64,000 nt of DNA from Lachnospiraceae bacterium A4 (GTDB taxonomy: Bacteria; Bacillota; Clostridia; Lachnospirales; Lachnospiraceae), in contig KE159528.1 of the NCBI GenBank assembly GCA_000403215.2, positions 49,293-113,292 on the forward strand, written 5' to 3'. The translations under genes and the position numbers were made by a program. The notes beneath the pieces are model-generated. The model searched no databases and was not told the DNA's origin. It saw nothing but the letters and a program-made list of their open reading frames with translations. Positions 7,981-17,426 of this stretch are shown here, in pieces. The number at the start of each line of letters is the position of its first letter. The first letter of the stretch is position 1.

Positions 7981-8328
7981 TCACGGCATTGTCCGCTGTA
8001 ATTTTTTCACCAGATAGACAAATTCATCCTTGTAGTCATCCTCGTCGGTATCCACCTTCCCCAGCAGTTCGCGGACATTTTCAAAAGAAGCCTCCCCCTT
8101 GTACGCGCTGTCTCTCACGATCAGCCCAAACTCTGCAACTGCCGCCGCAAAATAGAAATCCTCTGACGGCTCTTTTACGGGATATTCTTTCAAGATACTC
8201 TCTTCCTCCTCCGGCTCCTTGTAGCGTATTTTCAGATTCAGCCACTCTCCATTTTTGACACCCGTGTCATTTTTATTATCCTGATACTTTGGTGTACTCC
8301 CTTGGAATTTTATGGATTTTTCTTTTTT
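7981..8328 (-). pseudogene. VWA-domain protein (YfbK-like), C-terminal remnant
   Basis: The minus-strand frame is open from 8328 to the stop at 7981 and reads GEWLNLKIRYKEPEEES, then SEDFYFAAAVAEFGLIVRDS, then YKDEFVYLVKKL. This is the C-terminal DUF3520-type region of von Willebrand factor A proteins related to YfbK, which are normally over 500 residues. The VWA domain with its MIDAS motif is absent; the frame meets a stop at 8329-8331 just before the M14 gene. No convincing start is present, so it is a decayed 3' end. Confidence 0.65.
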
Positions 8329-8335
8329 CTACGCG

Positions 8336-9604
8336 CTAAAACAACTGCGTCATTCCCCCTACTAATATCAGCCTGTTATCGTCATATATTTCAGGAAACT
8401 GGCTCATGCTCAGCGGGTTCGTGCCGCGCCCTGCCTCAATCGTGTAGCCGGGACGGTTGTATGTCTCGATAAACCAATCCTTGTACCCCGCATAACCTGA
8501 CGCGTAGGGTGTCTCCTCCACCTGATAACCGCTCACCTTTCCAAAATATTCCGCGATACGCCTCGAGCGCGCTGGTTCATAGTCAAGATATTTCCAATAT
8601 ATCACCTCACCCTGCGTATGATACGCCAGAATCAATTGAAAATCATGGGCTGTCGTAAAATGATACATGTTGATGCTCTCCACCGCTGAGAGCGGCGCTT
8701 CTCCGACAAAATCCCTCGGCGCCGGCGACGTATACCCCTGCGCAAACTTAATATCCCTTGCATTCTCCCAGCCCGCCGGAAACTGTAAGTTCAAATCCAC
8801 GCCGTTTATATTTGCCTTCCAGCCATCAGGGTACGGAATTGTCGGATAATCTGATGCAATTGCCATCGTCTGTTCGAGATACTCCTCACTGCGTATCATG
8901 CCATTCACAAGATCTGCACCATCTGGATTGACCATCGGAATCAAAAACAGACTATATTGCTGAAACAGCTCCTTGGTATCCTCCCCGTAGAGGTCCTCTC
9001 CCTCCGCATACGCTTTGGCATACGCCTCCGCAAACTTTAATAAAATCGGTGTCGTTATCCACTCGTTTGCATGAAAGCAGGCATTGTAACAGACCTGTGT
9101 CTCCCCCTCGCCAAATTGCAGATAACACACTTCCCTGCCCATGACGCTCTTTCCTATACACCCCGAAATCAAAAACGGATAGCGCACCTTTAAGCCCTCC
9201 AAGATCAAATCTGTAAGACTTGACGTGTACGGCACCTGCTCATCCACAAGCGCAAAAGAAAAAGGAACGTAAATCCGCGTTCCTATCTGTAAATTCATGG
9301 CATCAAGAGACGGATTTGCCGTCAGTATAGCTGACACCAGTGTATCGTATGTATCGGCAATTCCCCACAAGGTTTCCCCCGCAGTAATCACATGCGTCGT
9401 ATACCCGGAAAGATAAGGCGTCAGCCTCGCCCACACTGCCCTGTCCACATAGCAGCCAACGCCCTCCCCCATAAATGCTTTTAGCGCGTTGCAGGTCTCC
9501 CTGTTGAACTGCCCGCTGATCTCCTTCAAATAGCCTGCCCGTTTCAGCGCCAACTGTAAATACTGCACCGCAACACCTACATCGCCAACATAAATATTTC
9601 TCAT
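8336..9604 (-). CDS. LysM / M14 metallocarboxypeptidase
   Basis: This 422-residue protein has three parts: a peptidoglycan-binding-1-like helical region (residues ~1-65), a LysM domain (~72-117, HVITAGETLWGIADTYDTLV) and a zinc carboxypeptidase M14 domain (~125-420). The zinc ligands are in HANEW (HxxE) and in YHTQGEVIYW; the catalytic Glu is in YTIEAGRG. Relatives are gamma-D-glutamyl-diamino acid endopeptidases that trim cell-wall or spore peptides. No signal peptide is visible. ATG at 9604 follows AGGAATTT. Confidence 0.88.
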   Translation of the reverse strand: MRNIYVGDVGVAVQYLQLALKRAGYLKEISGQFNRETCNALKAFMGEGVGCYVDRAVWARLTPYLSGYTTHVITAGETLWGIADTYDTLVSAILTANPSLDAMNLQIGTRIYVPFSFALVDEQVPYTSSLTDLILEGLKVRYPFLISGCIGKSVMGREVCYLQFGEGETQVCYNACFHANEWITTPILLKFAEAYAKAYAEGEDLYGEDTKELFQQYSLFLIPMVNPDGADLVNGMIRSEEYLEQTMAIASDYPTIPYPDGWKANINGVDLNLQFPAGWENARDIKFAQGYTSPAPRDFVGEAPLSAVESINMYHFTTAHDFQLILAYHTQGEVIYWKYLDYEPARSRRIAEYFGKVSGYQVEETPYASGYAGYKDWFIETYNRPGYTIEAGRGTNPLSMSQFPEIYDDNRLILVGGMTQLF

Positions 9605-9669
9605 AAATTCCTGTTTCCATCAATCCTTGTATTTCTATAATCTATGCCGGCAATCAGGGAATCATACAT

Positions 9670-10533
9670 TTAAATAATCTTGCACAGACTCTCCTGAATC
9701 CCCTTTACGACCTCTGGCTTATTCATAGAATACACATGGATATGCTTGATTCCGTTGGCAATCAAATCAATAATCTGATCTGTGGCATAGATGATGCCCG
9801 CCTGCTGCATCGCCTCTGGATTCTTGCCAAAACAGTCCACAATACTCCGAAAACGCATCGGCACATTACATCCGGACAACCTCACCGCACTTTGGAGCTG
9901 CGAAGATCTGGTAATCGGCATGATGCCCGGAATCACCGGAACCCCAATCCCCGCCTCGCGCACCCGGCAGAGAAAATGATAGAAAATATTGTTGTCAAAA
10001 AACATCTGCGTTGTCAGGTATGCACAGCCCGCATCGACCTTTTTCTTGAGATTTAAAATATCCTCCTGCGTATTCTCCGACTCGACATGCCCCTCAGGAT
10101 AACACGCCCCGCCGATGCACATGCCGCCAAATGCCTGAATATCTTCCACCAGCTCCGACGCATAGTGATATTCTGTAAAAGGGTCCCCCTCAAAATCCTT
10201 TGGTCTGTCGCCGCGCAGTGCCAGCACATTCTCTATGCCTGCCTCCCTCATCTGCGTGAGCGCCTGACGGATTCCCTCCTTCGTCGCGCCGACGCAAGTT
10301 AGATGCGCAATCGTTGTGACACCGTATTCCTCCTGTATTCCCTTGGCAAGTTTTAAGGTATTGCCCCCTGTACTCCCGCCTGCGCCGTAAGTCACGCTCA
10401 TATAGCTGGGCTTTCGTTTTGCGACACCATAGGCCGCCTCTTTCACAGATTCATAGTTTGCTGTCACCTTCGGCGGAAAGACCTCGAAGGACAGTGTCAC
10501 ATCATTTTTCAATAGTATTGTATCTAATTTCAT
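9670..10533 (-). CDS. metF: 5,10-methylenetetrahydrofolate reductase
   Basis: This 287-residue FAD enzyme reduces methylene-THF to methyl-THF for methionine synthesis and one-carbon metabolism. Diagnostic segments are LSFEVFPPK at the N-terminus, MSVTYGAGGSTGGNT, and the folate-binding region NVLALRGDRPKDFEGD. Length fits the short bacterial MetF. No S-adenosylmethionine riboswitch or other leader is visible in the ~45-bp gap upstream. It is not obviously co-functional with its neighbours. Confidence 0.95.
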   Translation of the reverse strand: MKLDTILLKNDVTLSFEVFPPKVTANYESVKEAAYGVAKRKPSYMSVTYGAGGSTGGNTLKLAKGIQEEYGVTTIAHLTCVGATKEGIRQALTQMREAGIENVLALRGDRPKDFEGDPFTEYHYASELVEDIQAFGGMCIGGACYPEGHVESENTQEDILNLKKKVDAGCAYLTTQMFFDNNIFYHFLCRVREAGIGVPVIPGIMPITRSSQLQSAVRLSGCNVPMRFRSIVDCFGKNPEAMQQAGIIYATDQIIDLIANGIKHIHVYSMNKPEVVKGIQESLCKII

Positions 10534-10579
10534 CTCTTATGCTTCCTCTTCTTATCTAAACTTTTCTAAATGATTTTAT

Positions 10580-13504
10580 CTATTTTTCTCGATCTAATTT
10601 TTCCTCAAATACTTCTTCCGGCACGGGCTTACTATATCTGTATCCCTGTGCCACATACGCGCCAATCTCCATCATGAGCTCTGTGTCATTCTCATTCTCA
10701 ACACCTTCACACACCACCTGCGCATCCAAGTCCTGCGCGAGATTGACAATATTTTTCATAATCTTCACCTGACGCACACGGTTCTCGTTATTTAACAGAA
10801 ACGAGCGGTCCAGTTTAATGACCGATGCCGGAATCTGCTCAAATACGCCCAGCGATGAATAGCCAGAGCCAAAGTCATCAATTGAGAGCCGAATCCCCTT
10901 CTTGCGCAGAAGCTCTACCGTCTCCTTGACCTTGTGCTGCTGGAGTTCCTCCACAACGAGCGTCTCCGTGATCTCGACTTCTATGTACTCCTTGGGAATC
11001 CGGTATTTGTCCATCATCGCCTCGAACTGTTCTGGGAAATTGTCTTTAATAAAATGGATTCTTGAAAAATTACAGGAGATAGGAACTACCTTTTTCCCAG
11101 CGTCCATTCGCCGGCGCAGAAGCTTACATGCACATTCCATGACAAAGAAATCAATCTCTGTGATGCGTCCTGTCTGCTCATAGTAGGGAACAAAATACCC
11201 CGGCGCCTTGATCGCACCGTTGTCTGTCGGGTCTTTAAAGCGAACCAGCGCCTCCGCCCCCACAATCTGTTCACTCCTGATATCGACCTTAGGCTGATAG
11301 AACGCCACAAAGTCCTTATTGATCTCCACCGCCTCGAGAAGCTTCTCCCTGTCGTGATGTTCCTTTAACTGTACGCGCAGATTTTCATCGTAAATCCGAA
11401 TCTCATTGCTGTAGCTGTTTTTCAGCAAATCAGACGCCTGTATCGCATAGGAAATAGACACCTGTATATCATTGCTCCCCGGTGTGATACAGCAGACGCC
11501 CATCGTAACCGGCATACGCATGTCCGCCGCCTCGAATATACGCTGTGCAATCCGGTCCTCCAGTTTTGCAAGCCGCAATTCAAGCTGCTCTAACGTGTCA
11601 TATGCCACAAATAACACGAAATTATCGCCGTGGCTTCTCGCGTAAAGCTCTTTGTCACCGTCAATGTTCTCCGATAAAACCTGAACCATCAGTTCAAGAA
11701 TTTTCTGCCCTGCATACCAGCCGTAGAGCGTATTGTAACGCCGGAATTGACAGATATCCATATAGGCAAGCGCATATTTTTGATTCTTGTCCGACGTAAG
11801 CCGAAGCTGTGCACGGTATTTCAGATAATTCAAATTCCAGATATTGAGCTCTGCATCTTTATACATCAGCTTCTGTATGCGCCTGCTGTCGCGCAGCATG
11901 TGCAGCATCACGAGGACAATCGCCGCCGCAATCAACACGATAATGATGATAATCAACACACTGTGCGCCCTGATAAAACTTTCCACGCTGTTTTTGGCAA
12001 AGAGATTATCCTTTAGCATATAATCACTCACCATCTTGTCGCTCACTTCCAAAAGCTCTTTGTTCAGAATACCCAGTAACGGCGCAGCCGTATCCGCCTT
12101 CACCGCCATATAAATGACATGCGTGTCATTTAACACACTCCGTATTTCCAGTTTATTCAAGCGCAGATTCGAGCCGAGGAGATACTCTGACAGATAGCCG
12201 TCGCAGATCGCCGCATCCGCCTTGCCCTGATTGACAGCGCGCAGACATTCCAGTTGTGAGTCAAAGAATAAAATCTCGGCGTCCTCATTCACCAGCGACG
12301 CAATGTTCTCCTCCTCATTTCCATTTTTGACAGCAGCCAGTGTGCCAATCTCATTTGCCTTGCTGTCGCGGTCCATGATAATGACATGCGGCACTTTCGC
12401 ATACGCTTTGGTCACAGCAATCCCAGCATTGCGCATACTCTTAGGCGTATCTCCGCAGTAATTCAACAGATCAATGCTGCCATCAGCCAACGCCTGCTTT
12501 GCCACCTCCATATTTGCCATCTTGACATAGGTAAAATTCAGTCCTGTAAGCACTGAAATCTCATCCAGCACCTGCTTGGTCAATCCATGATACGCCCCCT
12601 CATTCTCATACGAAAACGGATAATACCCATCAAAGTACCCCACTGCAATGTCCTTCTTCGCCTCAATGTATTCCTTCTCATCATTTGTCAGCAAGATCGT
12701 CTGATCCAGCCTGCTGTCATAATACTTGGCGATCAGCTCATTCTCCAATTCAGGACGTTTCATCTTGATATCCGCAATGCCTTGATTTAATTCCCGCATC
12801 ACCTCATCATTGCCCTTATAGGAGATGTAGTAAATCGGCATCGGCGCAAACCTGCCGACAATACGCTGCCCGTCTCTGATTTCCGTGAGGGAATGCACCA
12901 TCGCGTCAATCTCGCCCGCATCAAGTGCCGCGTGGAGTTCCGCCGTGCTGTCGTATTCCTTGACCTTGGGATTGTGCACGCCATGATCTGCAAGATACTC
13001 ATAAAATTCTTCTTTTCTGACATACGTTTTCACCACGCCAAACGCCGCCTTCTCCATCGCGCCAAAATCCTCATAAGGCAGCGCACTGCCACGGTTCACT
13101 GCGATCGTGCCAAAGGTGTACCCGCTTGCCAGATTCGCGTATTGATAGATTTCAGCCCGCTTGCTGGAATACTGTGCCGAACCGACTAAATCAATCTCTT
13201 TGTCCGCCAAAAGCTGCAATGCAGCATCCCAGCTCTCACACTCCACATACTCAATCTCCCAACTGACATAGTCACACAATGTCTCCAGATATTCGACATC
13301 CATGCCATAATACATGCCGTCCTCATTCTTCTCGTGAAAGCCATCCATTGGAAAAAATCCAACTTTTACAACGCGCTTCTGCGCTCCCTGTACCTGCGGT
13401 ACGCCAAAGAATCCACCCATGCTGCCAACACACACAGACAGCAGCATGACCGCACACAGCAGCCCAGCCCAGCTTTTTATCAATCTTTTTCGTTTGTAAT
13501 CCAT
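10580..13504 (-). CDS. Two-sensor membrane c-di-GMP phosphodiesterase (SBP3-SBP3-GGDEF-EAL)
   Basis: This 974-residue protein has a signal anchor (LIKSWAGLLCAVMLLSVCVG), two periplasmic-binding (SBP_bac_3) domains outside the membrane (~45-260 and ~280-510), one transmembrane helix (VLIIIIIVLIAAAIVLVML), a degenerate GGDEF domain (HGDNF) and a C-terminal EAL domain. The EAL residues look complete: AEALVRF, DDFGSGYSSL, VIKLDRSF, CEGVEN. It should therefore sense amino-acid-like ligands and hydrolyse c-di-GMP, with no cyclase activity. The ATG at 13504 is preferred over one 12 codons upstream because it directly precedes the Lys/Arg-rich start of the signal segment. Confidence 0.88.
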   Translation of the reverse strand: MDYKRKRLIKSWAGLLCAVMLLSVCVGSMGGFFGVPQVQGAQKRVVKVGFFPMDGFHEKNEDGMYYGMDVEYLETLCDYVSWEIEYVECESWDAALQLLADKEIDLVGSAQYSSKRAEIYQYANLASGYTFGTIAVNRGSALPYEDFGAMEKAAFGVVKTYVRKEEFYEYLADHGVHNPKVKEYDSTAELHAALDAGEIDAMVHSLTEIRDGQRIVGRFAPMPIYYISYKGNDEVMRELNQGIADIKMKRPELENELIAKYYDSRLDQTILLTNDEKEYIEAKKDIAVGYFDGYYPFSYENEGAYHGLTKQVLDEISVLTGLNFTYVKMANMEVAKQALADGSIDLLNYCGDTPKSMRNAGIAVTKAYAKVPHVIIMDRDSKANEIGTLAAVKNGNEEENIASLVNEDAEILFFDSQLECLRAVNQGKADAAICDGYLSEYLLGSNLRLNKLEIRSVLNDTHVIYMAVKADTAAPLLGILNKELLEVSDKMVSDYMLKDNLFAKNSVESFIRAHSVLIIIIIVLIAAAIVLVMLHMLRDSRRIQKLMYKDAELNIWNLNYLKYRAQLRLTSDKNQKYALAYMDICQFRRYNTLYGWYAGQKILELMVQVLSENIDGDKELYARSHGDNFVLFVAYDTLEQLELRLAKLEDRIAQRIFEAADMRMPVTMGVCCITPGSNDIQVSISYAIQASDLLKNSYSNEIRIYDENLRVQLKEHHDREKLLEAVEINKDFVAFYQPKVDIRSEQIVGAEALVRFKDPTDNGAIKAPGYFVPYYEQTGRITEIDFFVMECACKLLRRRMDAGKKVVPISCNFSRIHFIKDNFPEQFEAMMDKYRIPKEYIEVEITETLVVEELQQHKVKETVELLRKKGIRLSIDDFGSGYSSLGVFEQIPASVIKLDRSFLLNNENRVRQVKIMKNIVNLAQDLDAQVVCEGVENENDTELMMEIGAYVAQGYRYSKPVPEEVFEEKLDREK

Positions 13505-13606
13505 CGTTATACCCCTTGCATGCCGCAACACGCCTATCAACTAACATACTATTTCAGCGCATGTCCGAGTTGCAAACTGCACGCTCTGAACAAAATATCC
13601 TGTTAT

Positions 13607-13634
13607 ATTATATCATGCACGAAAACTTTTTCAA
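13607..13634 (-). promoter_or_regulatory. Promoter of the GGDEF/EAL gene
   Basis: On the minus strand TTGAAA (13634-13629), a 16-nt spacer and a consensus TATAAT (13612-13607), about 100 nt upstream of the start. The -35 box overlaps the stop region of the preceding siroheme synthase gene. Confidence 0.6.
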
Positions 13635-15031
13635 ATAGTATTTTCCTCCATACAGCCTTCATGCGCACCGCCGAGCGCCGCAACCCTCCCTACAATAATG
13701 ACCGCTGGCGCCTGCATTGCTGCTTCTGCGGCCTTCTCTGCAATGTCAGCGAGGGTTCCGCGCACCACCGCCACCGACGCATCAAAGGTTCCATGAACCA
13801 CTGCTGCCGGAGTTGCTGCTTCTTTGCCAGCATGAATCAATCCGTCCGCAATCTGGCGAAGCTGCCCAAATCCCATCAGAAATACCAGCGTTCCTTCAAG
13901 GCGGGCAAGTGACGCAAAATCAAGCTTCGAACACAGATCTGCTGCCTGTCCTGCCAAATGTCCCGTAATCACATGAAAACTCCTGCTAATCTCCCTGTGC
14001 GTCACCGGAATCCCCGCAAACGCCGGAATCGCGACACAGGAGGTAACACCCGGAACATACGCCGCGGGAATCCCTTCGCTTCGAAGCGCCATCATCTCCT
14101 CCATGCCTCTGCCAAACACAAACGGGTCGCCCCCCTTTAGCCGCACGATCAGACCGCCCTCCCGCGCCTTCTGAATCAAGAGCTTTTGAATCTGCTCCTG
14201 CGCCATGCTGTGCCTGCCGCTGCGCTTTCCCACATAAATCCGCTCACAGCGCTCGGAGGCATACGCCAGAAGTCTCTGATCTATCAAGTCATCATACACA
14301 AGCACCCGCGCCTGCCGTATCGCGCGCAGTCCCCGCACGGTAATCAGGTCAAAGCTGCCGCAGCCCGCACCGACCAGCAGCACGCCTTCTATATGGTCCG
14401 CCTCCTCACCGTGCGCATAAGCTTCCAGTCTGCGCATCGTCTCCCGCTCGTCAAATACCGCATTCGTGTCCATGCACACCCGCGCCGTATCCTTTAGAAA
14501 TGCAGCACGTCTGCCCGTATCCTTCACATGCGCCTTTGCCAAGGGCCTGAGGCTGCCCAGATACGCAAGAATTGTATCCATATCGGCGGGTATCATGGAC
14601 ACGACCCTGCTTCTTAGTTCCGCTGCCACCTCTGGACTTGTCCCCTCCGTCGAGATGCCGATACTGAGATTTCCTTCCTTCACAAGCGACGGAAACAAAA
14701 AGCTGCATGCCTCCTTGTCATCCACCACATTGACAAAAATGCCACGCTCCCTGCAAAGCCTGCCAATCTCCGCATTGACTTTCGCATCATCTGACGCCGC
14801 GATGACAAAAAACATCTCGTTCAAATCCGACGGCTCAAACGCTCTCTTTATGACACAAATGTCATTTTCCAGCGCTGTCCGCTCCATCACCTCTGACACC
14901 TCCGGCGCCACGATTTGCAGCTTTGCCCCGTAAGGCAGCAGTTTTTGCAGCTTATGCAGCGCGACTCTGCCGCCGCCTGCGATCAGTCCATTTTTTCCGC
15001 CTATATCCACAAAAAAAGGAAAATATGCCAT
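13631..15031 (-). CDS. cysG: Siroheme synthase (CysG-type fusion)
   Basis: This 466-residue fusion makes siroheme precursors from uroporphyrinogen III. Residues ~1-200 are the precorrin-2 dehydrogenase/ferrochelatase part (NAD-binding GGGRVALHKLQKLL). Residues ~215-455 are the uroporphyrinogen-III C-methyltransferase, with VGAGCGSFDLITVRG, LKGGDPFVFGRG and the conserved region PGVTSCVAIPAFAGIPVTHR. Many Clostridia keep these activities on separate genes, so the fused order is worth noting. No hem or sulfite reductase genes adjoin it here. ATG at 15031 follows GAGGTTTTTGCA. Confidence 0.92.
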   Translation of the reverse strand: MAYFPFFVDIGGKNGLIAGGGRVALHKLQKLLPYGAKLQIVAPEVSEVMERTALENDICVIKRAFEPSDLNEMFFVIAASDDAKVNAEIGRLCRERGIFVNVVDDKEACSFLFPSLVKEGNLSIGISTEGTSPEVAAELRSRVVSMIPADMDTILAYLGSLRPLAKAHVKDTGRRAAFLKDTARVCMDTNAVFDERETMRRLEAYAHGEEADHIEGVLLVGAGCGSFDLITVRGLRAIRQARVLVYDDLIDQRLLAYASERCERIYVGKRSGRHSMAQEQIQKLLIQKAREGGLIVRLKGGDPFVFGRGMEEMMALRSEGIPAAYVPGVTSCVAIPAFAGIPVTHREISRSFHVITGHLAGQAADLCSKLDFASLARLEGTLVFLMGFGQLRQIADGLIHAGKEAATPAAVVHGTFDASVAVVRGTLADIAEKAAEAAMQAPAVIIVGRVAALGGAHEGCMEENTI

Positions 15032-15117
15032 TGCAAAAACCTCTCAATCCCCAAAATCCCATCGCTGTACAACAGCTCTGGCATTGAAACCATACCACTT
15101 CGCTTACTGCTCAGCGC

Positions 15118-15879
15118 TCAAAAAACACCCAGCCTGTACAGCGCCTCCAAGATGGTATAGATCGCAGGCTGGTGTATCATATAGATCTCAAAAGAATGCC
15201 TGCCCAGCCATTCCACTGGACGCAAAGCGCCTTTTTCCATAAGCTGCATCGCCTTTTTATCCGCAAGCAGACGATATGTAAAATATCCCGCCAGAAACAA
15301 AAACAGCCATGGAAACAGCGAAAAATAGTCCGTCGAATAAAAGCCCGGCTGTGTAAATCCAAGATATGTCATCAAAGTATTCCGATACAGTCCCGCCGGA
15401 AGCGCCACAATATTCCAATCCTCAAATCCAAGCCAGCCATCGTTAATGTTCCTCGTCAAAAAAAACAGCCCGAAGCTGCCAGCTATTCCCACCGCCGCCG
15501 GAAGCCTTTGCAGCCATCTGTCAAACACCTGCATCAACAGCATACAGGAGCCTATGAGCGTCAGCACGCCAAAGACAACTCTGCTCTGCGGCATTACCGC
15601 CAACGTCACCAGCGTAATCACCGCACCTCCCAGAAATACAATGATTCCCCGCCTGCGCGCGCGGCTGCCAAGCGACCAGCAAAAACCGGACAAAAAGATA
15701 AACGTCCAGCAAATTCCCTGCTGCCAGACATACGCCCCTTTCGATTGATACCAGTTCCAGTCAAGCTGATAAATATAGACCAAATCCCAAATCATGTGAT
15801 ATGCGATCATATGAAGCAGCGCTATGCCGCGGACGCCGTCCAGCTTTTCGTATCGTTTTTTCTTTTGATTTTGCTTCAA
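15118..15879 (-). CDS. DUF1624 / HGSNAT-like membrane protein
   Basis: This ~253-residue polytopic protein starts with the motif LDGVRGIALLHMIAYHMIWD, found in the DUF1624 (heparan-alpha-glucosaminide acetyltransferase-like) membrane acyltransferase superfamily, with six to seven hydrophobic segments and a C-terminal LGRHSFEIYMIHQP. The start appears to be TTG at 15879 after AGGAAG; no ATG occurs before the conserved motif. It is separated from the glycan locus by the terminator at 15951-15984 and may acylate a cell-surface molecule (inference). Confidence 0.8.
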   Translation of the reverse strand: MKQNQKKKRYEKLDGVRGIALLHMIAYHMIWDLVYIYQLDWNWYQSKGAYVWQQGICWTFIFLSGFCWSLGSRARRRGIIVFLGGAVITLVTLAVMPQSRVVFGVLTLIGSCMLLMQVFDRWLQRLPAAVGIAGSFGLFFLTRNINDGWLGFEDWNIVALPAGLYRNTLMTYLGFTQPGFYSTDYFSLFPWLFLFLAGYFTYRLLADKKAMQLMEKGALRPVEWLGRHSFEIYMIHQPAIYTILEALYRLGVF

Positions 15880-15950
15880 TTTCTTCCTATCTCCATCCTG
15901 TCAAAACGTCATAAGCCCATTTTAGCATTATATCTTTGGGATGTCTATAC

Positions 15951-15984
15951 AAAAAAGAGGGCTCTCATTTTCAGAAAGTCCTCT
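15951..15984 (-). terminator. Intrinsic terminator of the glycan operon
   Basis: On the minus strand AGAGGACTTTC (15984-15974) pairs with GAGAGCCCTCT (15966-15956) with one mismatch and one G-U pair across a 7-nt loop, followed by a run of T (15956-15951). It lies 15 nt after the licD-type stop and ends the ~47.6-kb minus-strand gene series. Confidence 0.75.
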
Positions 15985-15998
15985 AGTTTCTTTATGTA

Positions 15999-17369
15999 TT
16001 ATAAGCCAGCCTCTCCCTCCGCCTTGACAACCCATTCCAGCTTCTGTACATATACGCGGTACTCTGTGATTCCCATTTCCTGTAATTGTTTTTCAATCTC
16101 CTTATAATAGAAGCTACAGATGATAAGATGGCGCTTTTCCTCTGGAATTTCAAGGATTTTGTCAGGTTCTCGGATTTCTATGCCCATTCTCGAGCGCCCC
16201 CACTTATTCTCATCATTATCCACCAAAAATACAGGGCGATATCTGCTGCCCCATTTTTTCATGTAATCCTCAAACATCATGCCTGAACCAAAGAGAATAA
16301 TCTTCTTTCCTCTGCTGCCCTTAAACATTCCTGTTAATTTCTGTAAATACTCTCTATAAGAATGCTCTGGGTCATAGATGCCGGTGTGCTTGGGTTTTCG
16401 TTCCTCCTCTGGCGGAAACTTCATGTAATCCCTGCCCAGCGTCATAAAAAGATAGTTCTCATATCCAGCAGGTACTGGAATCCTTCGTCCCTCAAATTCC
16501 AGCTCGGCTGTCGTCTCGAAATCAGCAGCGTTTAAAATTCTGTGCTTTCCAGCCCCTGTAAAGACTGCCACATCTTTTGAAGGAGTTGTATAGAGACGCA
16601 TTGCCCTGTCTAGTTTTTTGCACAAGTGTTCATAGGGAATAAAATATGACACAAGTGTCATAAATTTACAAACCAGTAATGGAAGTTGGTCAAACCGTTT
16701 CAGCTCGTTTCCATACACTTTTGCATACAGCCATCGGCATGCTCGCTTAATTTTATGTTCCTTAGCAGCCAGCCTTTTCTCATCAGCAGTGCAATAGTCC
16801 ACCGGCAGAATGTCTATCCAAATGCCCAAATTACAAGCATGTCCCAACTCCCGCTCAGTGATGCCCGCAGTCTCACTGTTTCGCAGCTTTGTCAGACCGC
16901 CAAAAAAGCAGTTGCGGTCAGTCCACATTGTCTGTAAAAAATAAGGCCCACTTAGCTCTTGCGGCGCTATTTCGAGAAATTTGTCATAGTCCCTGCGCAG
17001 CATGCCGATGTCTAAATCGTCATCCCACGGGATAAAACCTTTATGGCGAACAGCGCCAAGAAGAGTGCCGTGAAGCAGAAAATAATGGATATTATGCTTT
17101 TTGCAGATAGCGTCTATCGTGTCCAGCATGGCAAGTTCCACCTGCCAAATTTTGCGCATCTTCTCTGGAATTTTATATTCATTCACACTGGTAATCTTGC
17201 CGAGCTTGACATAGTTGCCGCTGCCGACAAGATGAATTTCAATGTCATCTTCAATATCGGAGGAAAATTCGATTTTATTTTGGAACGAATCTTCATAGAT
17301 GCCGCCGCCAGCAGCCTTCAACGCTTTTCCTGAAATACTATAGTTGGAACCACTTTGATTTTTTTCCAT
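15999..17369 (-). CDS. LicD family phosphotransferase with C-terminal Rossmann module
   Basis: This 456-residue protein has three parts. Residues ~1-60 include GGGIYEDSFQNKIEFSSDIE, a segment shared with the acyltransferase at 20008-20931. The LicD domain (~65-345) carries GAVRHKGFIPWDDDLDIG, the nucleotidyltransferase-like metal site. Residues ~360-450 form a Rossmann-like module (KKIILFGSGMMFEDY...VFLVDND). LicD proteins transfer phosphocholine or related phospho-groups from CDP-activated donors to glycans. The ATG at 17369 is chosen because GGAGGTGAAT precedes it. It is the last gene of the operon. Confidence 0.88.
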   Translation of the reverse strand: MEKNQSGSNYSISGKALKAAGGGIYEDSFQNKIEFSSDIEDDIEIHLVGSGNYVKLGKITSVNEYKIPEKMRKIWQVELAMLDTIDAICKKHNIHYFLLHGTLLGAVRHKGFIPWDDDLDIGMLRRDYDKFLEIAPQELSGPYFLQTMWTDRNCFFGGLTKLRNSETAGITERELGHACNLGIWIDILPVDYCTADEKRLAAKEHKIKRACRWLYAKVYGNELKRFDQLPLLVCKFMTLVSYFIPYEHLCKKLDRAMRLYTTPSKDVAVFTGAGKHRILNAADFETTAELEFEGRRIPVPAGYENYLFMTLGRDYMKFPPEEERKPKHTGIYDPEHSYREYLQKLTGMFKGSRGKKIILFGSGMMFEDYMKKWGSRYRPVFLVDNDENKWGRSRMGIEIREPDKILEIPEEKRHLIICSFYYKEIEKQLQEMGITEYRVYVQKLEWVVKAEGEAGL

Positions 17370-17426
17370 ATTCACCTCCATTCCTTCATACACCAATTAA
17401 ATACCCTGTTGCTGCAAACTCTTTTA

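Noticed and set aside
9605-9669. S-adenosylmethionine or cobalamin riboswitch near metF
   Set aside because: The gaps on both sides of metF are under 70 bp and show no conserved riboswitch core.
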